From: Candidatus Peregrinibacteria bacterium
GTDB taxonomy: Bacteria; Patescibacteriota; Gracilibacteria; UBA1369; JABINC01
Reading direction: 5' to 3'
Assembly (NCBI GenBank): GCA_030700255.1
Contig: JAUYJN010000002.1
Span: 1 to 37,193, forward strand
Length of the DNA stretch: 37,193 nucleotides
Of this stretch, positions 33,301-37,193 are shown in pieces; within the stretch, counting starts at the first letter, position 1; each line of letters opens with the position of its first letter. The position numbers and the translations under genes were made by a program. The notes under the pieces were generated by a model. It did no database searches. It was not told the origin of the DNA and was given only the letters and a program-made list of their open reading frames with translations.

Positions 33301-34813
33301 TTCCATCTCCACACCACGCCGCCTCTATTTTACATTTACTATTACAACCATCTCCTGAAATCTTATTACCGTCATCGCACTCTTCATCCCCTCCGGATCT
33401 ACTATTCGGCTCTATAACCGAATTCCCACAAACAGCCCAGGGCACTTCATCATTGCAAAGCGCATCACATCCATCCCCACTATCTAAATTACCGTCATCG
33501 CATGCTTCTCCAATTTCTTGGATATTATTTCCACAAATAGCCCCGGGCACTTCATCATTGCAAAGCGCATCACATCCATCCCCACTATCTAAATTACCGT
33601 CATCGCACTGCTCATAAGCTGGATATAAATAATGATCTCCACATGCGTAATTTTGACAGAGCGGACAGACGGTATTTGGTTTGTTCAAAGAGTTTCCATA
33701 TGCATCACTACCGAGATCACATGTTTCAGTACCAGTTACGGATCCATCTCCACATATTTGAGTTGGCGGAGATAACGTACAATTGTTCTTACACGCATCC
33801 GTATCAATATTATTTCCATCGTCACATTCTTCTCCGATTACCGCACTCGCAATTCCATCTCCACATACACTCAAAATACATGCGTTGGTACAAGCGTCAT
33901 CATTTACAGAATTCCCGTCGTCACATTCTTCTCCTACCTGTGGCACGCCATTACCGCATACCGCAGGAACTTCATTTTGACATGTTGAACTACATCCGTC
34001 TCCGGAAAAAACATTATTATCATCGCATTGTTCTCCTACCGTTTGATTCACACTTCCGTCCCCGCAAATATTAGTGGTGCAATCGGCATTACAAGTACTT
34101 GAAGAGGGATCGCCGTTATTCACACCATCATCACATTCTTCTCCTGTATCAGGAATACCGTCCCCGCAAACAAACCCACCCAAAGTGGGCGGTGGCTCAA
34201 TACTACCTTGAAAATACATCCATCCAACACGATCGTTCCATCCATATCCGGTTAAAAGCCCTGTAGTAAAATTAATTCTTGGGCGTGAAGGTGGAAAACA
34301 AGTGAAACCGGGACATGTCCAGCTAAAATTAATTTCTCCGATATTCGGATTCCAAGCCTGTCCTGTAAGAAGACCATATGTATTAGCTGGAGTGTATGAA
34401 CTCAAATCAATCTGAGTTTGATAAGTGTCATCACCACACGGCTGCGCTCGATTTAGACCTCCCGCACATTTAAAACTGATCCATCCCCAAGGATTATTCC
34501 ATGCAAATCCTTCAAGTTGAAAAGGTGTCTCTGCAGGGAGAGCTGAAGATGCCACTACTCGCAACTGATATGCAGGATCTACAAAATCTGAATTCCCAAG
34601 AAAACTATGAAAATAATTCACTCCGGAATTATATCGTGGCTGTCCGGTCATCATTCCGGTAAATTGAACAGCTGACGGCTCAACTACACTTTCAAAAACA
34701 AAAGTCTCCTCAACATTTATAGCGTATACAAGGCTGCTCAAAAAAAACATCCCTACAAGAAATAATGTAAGCGATAATACCCTATATTTATTAAAGAGAA
34801 ATTCCTGAATCAT
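30365..34813 (-). CDS. Giant secreted DUF4215 cysteine-rich repeat protein
   Basis: A 1482-residue exported protein. A signal peptide ends at about VYA (residue 31). Residues 35-210 form a surface-type domain with two WNP/GYGWN-like repeats (GYGWNDRVGWMYFQG). About 15-17 Cys-rich repeats of the DUF4215/Myxo-type family follow (about 215-890), each of the form CGDGxxxxGEECDDGNxxxG and then DGCxxxC. The acidic residues probably bind calcium and the cysteines form disulfides. The C-terminal 590 residues hold beta-rich domains and a right-handed beta-helix-like stretch (GGDVYINDDIF, GGNVFIGPNVVYLSANIVAD). No C-terminal anchor is visible. It is probably an adhesin or cell-surface structural protein. 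Two adjacent repeats share 63 identical nucleotides, showing recent duplication. Confidence 0.85.
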   Translation of the reverse strand: MIQEFLFNKYRVLSLTLFLVGMFFLSSLVYAINVEETFVFESVVEPSAVQFTGMMTGQPRYNSGVNYFHSFLGNSDFVDPAYQLRVVASSALPAETPFQLEGFAWNNPWGWISFKCAGGLNRAQPCGDDTYQTQIDLSSYTPANTYGLLTGQAWNPNIGEINFSWTCPGFTCFPPSRPRINFTTGLLTGYGWNDRVGWMYFQGSIEPPPTLGGFVCGDGIPDTGEECDDGVNNGDPSSSTCNADCTTNICGDGSVNQTVGEQCDDNNVFSGDGCSSTCQNEVPAVCGNGVPQVGEECDDGNSVNDDACTNACILSVCGDGIASAVIGEECDDGNNIDTDACKNNCTLSPPTQICGDGSVTGTETCDLGSDAYGNSLNKPNTVCPLCQNYACGDHYLYPAYEQCDDGNLDSGDGCDALCNDEVPGAICGNNIQEIGEACDDGNLDSGDGCDALCNDEVPWAVCGNSVIEPNSRSGGDEECDDGNKISGDGCNSKCKIEAAWCGDGIANGTEQCDDGNIIDNDVCKNNCTFGAYSICGDGDSTFGEECDDGNTLSGDGCSSVCTLDSDEPKEPFVSINDCEDVVSYMAQMFNIQLDSNSICNEFCGDGYLEDPEECEDGNIVGGDGCSSTCIDESAGAVCGNYIQEIGEGCDDGNNNSGDGCSASCTDEDQIIYLDDPTCEEVFEIFEDILNIDIYAAGFCNTNPAYCGNGTWDIGQEECDPTDTSDVPYYLYCTNFCEFEPVGWCGDGIHDPGEECDDGNFQDGDGCNEWCEYEFEPGTCGDGLWSLGEECDPGVAASIPLTPPGLTCGAAISTTPCELLTAGFCGDGETQHGEECDSSDPLHSPPAGSVCTSSCELEFIPEQLTCFPYTDIAKTWNDTKGDVYEVSVQLNCLEEPSSVNEWNVSVTGFHSINTVDCDQINGNTPGCVQEDPMLPITLNAPETGMTKVAEVYSYAPTGYTSMFDDDNSYTLSLVEVEVTNANGSIYKEWVPTDNYSMDFTPLISSQTLDASYGDNVQVPYLNLGYEQLVDLRSVLKNNLNDYVDDVSADYTLSVSNPSYVFQFDNFNNNAWDSAVGLSTLHRNGGTMSNPTWYGLNPNPGLYYHSAGVTGSSQAEEPEGESLSMVINYTRDGHDISYPADSIPKAADFLLDGYGVQITGPVNTDKILGASSFTQVGNVGEAVKRKNITGNVSRIVKSSDIAASSPTSFSFITNLILSGGDYLTYVVSTGGPVETDQHIFYFKDDVILSTGLDNRQNRAIITEGGDVYINDDIFNLPLDPNDLESEDARLEIIALKDKYGRGGNVFIGPNVVYLSANIVADGSLFPYDGNSRNGSVPDFEVLESTGLLDNQLTFEGSLTSNNTIGGSESGPLYKKGDGSVTLIENEARIYDLNFFRRHGLIPGSTDSAGNPQDCNGVSGLQIEDSYLTANTCDPGDSTSSDLNPAGDRWVGRAANENYGMYFNYRPPAKNSVIFGGVGRVTSGN
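33440..33607 (-). repeat. 63-nt exact tandem duplication within the DUF4215 array
   Basis: Nucleotides 33440-33502 and 33545-33607 are identical over 63 nt, a period of 105 nt (35 codons). The remaining repeats of the array differ freely at DNA level, so this copy arose recently by duplication or gene conversion. Confidence 0.85.
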
Positions 34814-35024
34814 GCTATTTTGTTTTTTATTTTTTCAATCACGGAGAATTGTAACACAACGGCAAACTCTCAACAAATGAAATTCTACAATTAAATATAA
34901 TAAACAAAACGCTAGTAGGCAACTTATTCACCACTTCCATTTATAGCAAGGTCGAGTTGGGTAATCACTCACTTAAGGGGAAGAACCAGTCTATACCTAA
35001 CCGGTTGAAAATAATTAGACCGCC
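34814..35024. other. Divergent spacer, no gene seen
   Basis: AT-rich spacer between the DUF4215 gene (minus) and the cyclase gene (plus). It should hold the promoter for the former; no convincing -35/-10 pair was found on the minus strand. Confidence 0.5.
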
Positions 35025-35053
35025 TTGTCAAGAGCCACTCATTAATATATAAT
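35025..35053 (+). promoter_or_regulatory. Promoter of the cyclase-like gene
   Basis: TTGTCA (35025-35030), a 17-nt spacer and a perfect TATAAT (35048-35053). Transcription should start near 35060, leaving a leader of about 22 nt. A second TATAAT (35076-35081) abuts the ATG and is too close to serve this start. Confidence 0.65.
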
Positions 35054-35081
35054 TACGAACCAATAATTTAGGCTATATAAT

Positions 35082-37193
35082 ATGGCGAAAAAACCTCAAA
35101 GTGGAATAGATGATAGAGGGCAAAGAACCGCAGACGGAAGGGTTCATCATGCGGAGAGGCAGAGAGATCAAAAGGAGCGCTATGAAGGTCAAATAAACCC
35201 TGTCCATGAAGAAGAGGTTGTACAAAGAAGGTTAGATGTGGGGAAAGCTTTAAGCCCAATTCAAACGCACGAAACTCCAACCGATGAAGAGCTTAACGTT
35301 ATCGATGGCATTGATAGAGGTGGATTAACTCCTCACGGAGGTGCGAATTTATCAAGAGCTTGGCTCGAAACCATCACTCATCAAAATGGTTCTATGGATA
35401 GTATCGTTGAATGCTCTCCGGAACGAATATATACATCCATAGATTTCGTTGGCTCAAGTATCGCCCAAAGAGCTGTTTTTGATGATAGATGCCCTGCCGG
35501 CCTTCGAGCAAAGTTTATCCATATAATACAGGAAGGTATCCATACGATCACAACAATAGTTGAGAATTTTCATGGCAGCGTAGATGGTTTCCAAGGTGAT
35601 GAAGTGACGGCAAATTTCCCAAGTATGTACCTTGCATGCATGGCAAGCCTTGCAATAAAAAATGTAATGGAAGAAGCTCTTAAGTCTCTTCGTGACCTGA
35701 TAGCCGAATTTAATATTCACCACGCAAATGGTGGAGAAGCATACACGGTAGTAAGTGGGTTACGCATCGCTCATGTGTCAGCTAAGGGGCTGAATTTAAG
35801 AACCCATAGGCAAGTAAATGGAATGATAACAAGGGGTCTCGCGCTTATAACATCGAAAAAATTTGAAAAAGAAGTAAAAGAAAAAGAAGGGTCTCTCAAT
35901 TTAAACACAACAAATATACATGTAGGAGAAGATCAGGTTTCACATCTTAAAAAAGCGATGGCTGATTTCGACTCACTTGCAAAGACATACGTAGAAAGTA
36001 AATTAAGAATATCTGAAGCTAAAATTGACAGTATCTCTGAGGAAATTCCACAAATAACACAATTACCAAAAAATGCAGAGGCAAGTAGTCATCCCAGTAC
36101 AACTCTCGGAATACCCTTTTGTATATATTTTCCAACTTTAAATGACGAAACAGATGATGAGGAGTACGACAAATTAGTAGATAAAGTTCTCGCCGTAATG
36201 GAGGAATATCAATGCGGAGATATTAAGGCGGTTATGGGAGGAAATGGATTTTTTACCACATTTGAAAATGGAGATACTGAACTCCTGGCAGCCAGGGTGC
36301 TTCAAGCTGTAAGGGCCGCCATAGAAAATTTTAATCGAGTAAATGGGACGGCTCACAAGACTGTCTGCGGGATTGGTAAAAAAGGTCGCATGATACGTTT
36401 TCGAGCAGGTAATGATGATCGACATGAACTCACCAGGGTCGGACTAGTCGTTCATGAACTTTTTCGTGCAATGGGAGTTGGTATAGACATGTACAATGAC
36501 AGAGGCGGGGAAAGTTCCTTGGCTGTAGGTGTGACCGCCAGAGATAAACTCGATGAATATTGCTTACTTGGCGAAACAAAGGGCCATGCAACTAGAAATA
36601 TGGATATTACCGTAACAGAGCTCAAAGAAGTTAAGGCAAAAAAGAGGGTCCACATATTCAAATCAGCAGATGATGTAAGGCTTATTGGAGCCTCCCCGAC
36701 TGCTGCACTTGAGAAATTAAATCAACTGCTTGATAAGAAGAAGGTCGTAAAAATAAGAGGATCCTCACCTGTAAATGAGCTTATTTTACGCAAAACTCTT
36801 GAAAGAAAAGACACCGGCTCGGTGTGTATGGTCACTCCGGAGGGACAAGATGCATTTGATCCATATCAAACTTTATATCAAATAATTGAACAATATTCAG
36901 AACTGATTGAAGAAAAGAAAAAAGCTGAATTACACAAAAGTATTGAAGGTAATGACGACCTTGAAATAGAAGCTAAGCTAAGGATTTTCCTTGAAGAAAT
37001 CGAAAAAGGCCTGGAAGGTGGCCTAAATATCTGTGTGTTAGGTTCTGAATCTATGGATGAGGGGTCAAGATCTGTGTTAGAAGGTGCTATAAGTAAGATG
37101 GGGGAATCTGAAATCAAACTTATAATCGTTGGAAGTAACATAGAAAGCCCTAATATTTCAGAGGAAGAGACCTCCTTAATCTCCAAAGAAGAG
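35082..37193 (+). CDS. Tandem class III nucleotidyl cyclase-like protein (5' part)
   Basis: An open frame of 704 codons that runs off the window. After a charged, probably disordered N-terminus (about 1-100) comes a class III cyclase-like domain. It has IYTSIDFVGSS (Asp121) and GFQGDEVTANFP (Asp173), the two metal aspartates, plus RQVNGMITRGLALI like the catalytic Asn-Arg segment. A second cyclase-like domain follows (about 340-520: FCIYFPTLND, AVMGGNGFFTTFENG, LLGETKGHATRN). Its metal positions are Tyr349 and Asn388, so it cannot bind metal normally. After it, RGSSPVNELILRKTL and VCMVTPEGQDAFDPYQTLYQ resemble the start of an AAA/NACHT-type ATPase but lack a clear Walker A. The C-terminus is outside the window. 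It may make cAMP or act as a sensor. Confidence 0.75.
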   Translation, partial: MAKKPQSGIDDRGQRTADGRVHHAERQRDQKERYEGQINPVHEEEVVQRRLDVGKALSPIQTHETPTDEELNVIDGIDRGGLTPHGGANLSRAWLETITHQNGSMDSIVECSPERIYTSIDFVGSSIAQRAVFDDRCPAGLRAKFIHIIQEGIHTITTIVENFHGSVDGFQGDEVTANFPSMYLACMASLAIKNVMEEALKSLRDLIAEFNIHHANGGEAYTVVSGLRIAHVSAKGLNLRTHRQVNGMITRGLALITSKKFEKEVKEKEGSLNLNTTNIHVGEDQVSHLKKAMADFDSLAKTYVESKLRISEAKIDSISEEIPQITQLPKNAEASSHPSTTLGIPFCIYFPTLNDETDDEEYDKLVDKVLAVMEEYQCGDIKAVMGGNGFFTTFENGDTELLAARVLQAVRAAIENFNRVNGTAHKTVCGIGKKGRMIRFRAGNDDRHELTRVGLVVHELFRAMGVGIDMYNDRGGESSLAVGVTARDKLDEYCLLGETKGHATRNMDITVTELKEVKAKKRVHIFKSADDVRLIGASPTAALEKLNQLLDKKKVVKIRGSSPVNELILRKTLERKDTGSVCMVTPEGQDAFDPYQTLYQIIEQYSELIEEKKKAELHKSIEGNDDLEIEAKLRIFLEEIEKGLEGGLNICVLGSESMDEGSRSVLEGAISKMGESEIKLIIVGSNIESPNISEEETSLISKEE

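Noticed and set aside
32376-34074. Long plus-strand frames opposite the DUF4215 gene
   Set aside because: They mirror the repeat period of the minus-strand gene (His/Ser/Pro-rich shadow translations) and are antisense artefacts.
1-37193. Reassigned UGA codon (code 25)
   Set aside because: Several well-supported genes end at TGA (for example at 1359 and 28608), and conserved proteins read through without internal TGA.
1-37193. tRNA and rRNA genes
   Set aside because: No T-loop consensus with matching acceptor stems and no rRNA-like conserved blocks were seen.

Overview
The window looks like a piece of a low-GC Patescibacteria (CPR) chromosome, perhaps Peregrinibacteria-like. This is inferred from gene content: compact core genes (rpsO-pnp, corA, lactate dehydrogenase, NMN adenylyltransferase, phosphomannomutase), very large surface proteins, and many short membrane proteins of unknown family. 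TGA is used as a normal stop, so this is not a code-25 lineage. Shine-Dalgarno sequences are mostly absent or weak.

Layout. (1) 591-7262 is a nine-gene copper operon read rightward: a CsoR-type repressor with an inverted repeat over its promoter, a DUF1573 lipoprotein, a thioredoxin-like/CcdA fusion, a CopA copper ATPase, a second lipoprotein, and four small membrane proteins. Three of the latter end in Cys-Cys tails, which suggests that they handle metal. (2) 7263-9086 holds a palindrome-rich intergenic stretch, an L-lactate dehydrogenase gene, and a strong promoter followed by a long hairpin but no clear gene. (3) 9087-13990 is an accessory region: an orphan membrane protein, a more GC-rich lipoprotein, a Bro-N protein, a broken GNAT gene, and a set of tiny genes. 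Two of these (a short asparaginase-like protein and an 85-residue orphan) lie inside a module with three sets of inverted repeats and attC-like hairpins at both ends. This is the most unusual structure in the window. (4) 14006-19644 is a conserved block: pnp and rpsO (minus), corA (minus), a multi-span membrane protein (plus) and a TrmB-type regulator (minus). (5) 19929-26408 encodes a 2159-residue membrane-anchored alpha-2-macroglobulin with an intact thioester motif, ending at a bidirectional terminator shared with a GNAT-like orphan. (6) 27375-28059 is a second palindrome- and repeat-rich spacer. (7) 28060-30345 is a nadM-like/phosphomannomutase/small membrane protein operon. (8) 30365-34813 (minus) encodes a secreted 1482-residue protein with a long array of DUF4215 Cys-rich repeats. 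(9) 35082 to the end is the 5' part of a large gene with tandem class III cyclase domains, the second lacking its metal aspartates, an arrangement recalling soluble adenylyl cyclase.

Together the genes describe a small-genome cell with a dedicated copper defence operon that includes extracytoplasmic thiol chemistry, a large protein-based cell surface (A2M and DUF4215 protein), and a small variable region where cassette-like genes accumulate and decay. All assignments come from reading motifs; no database search was run.
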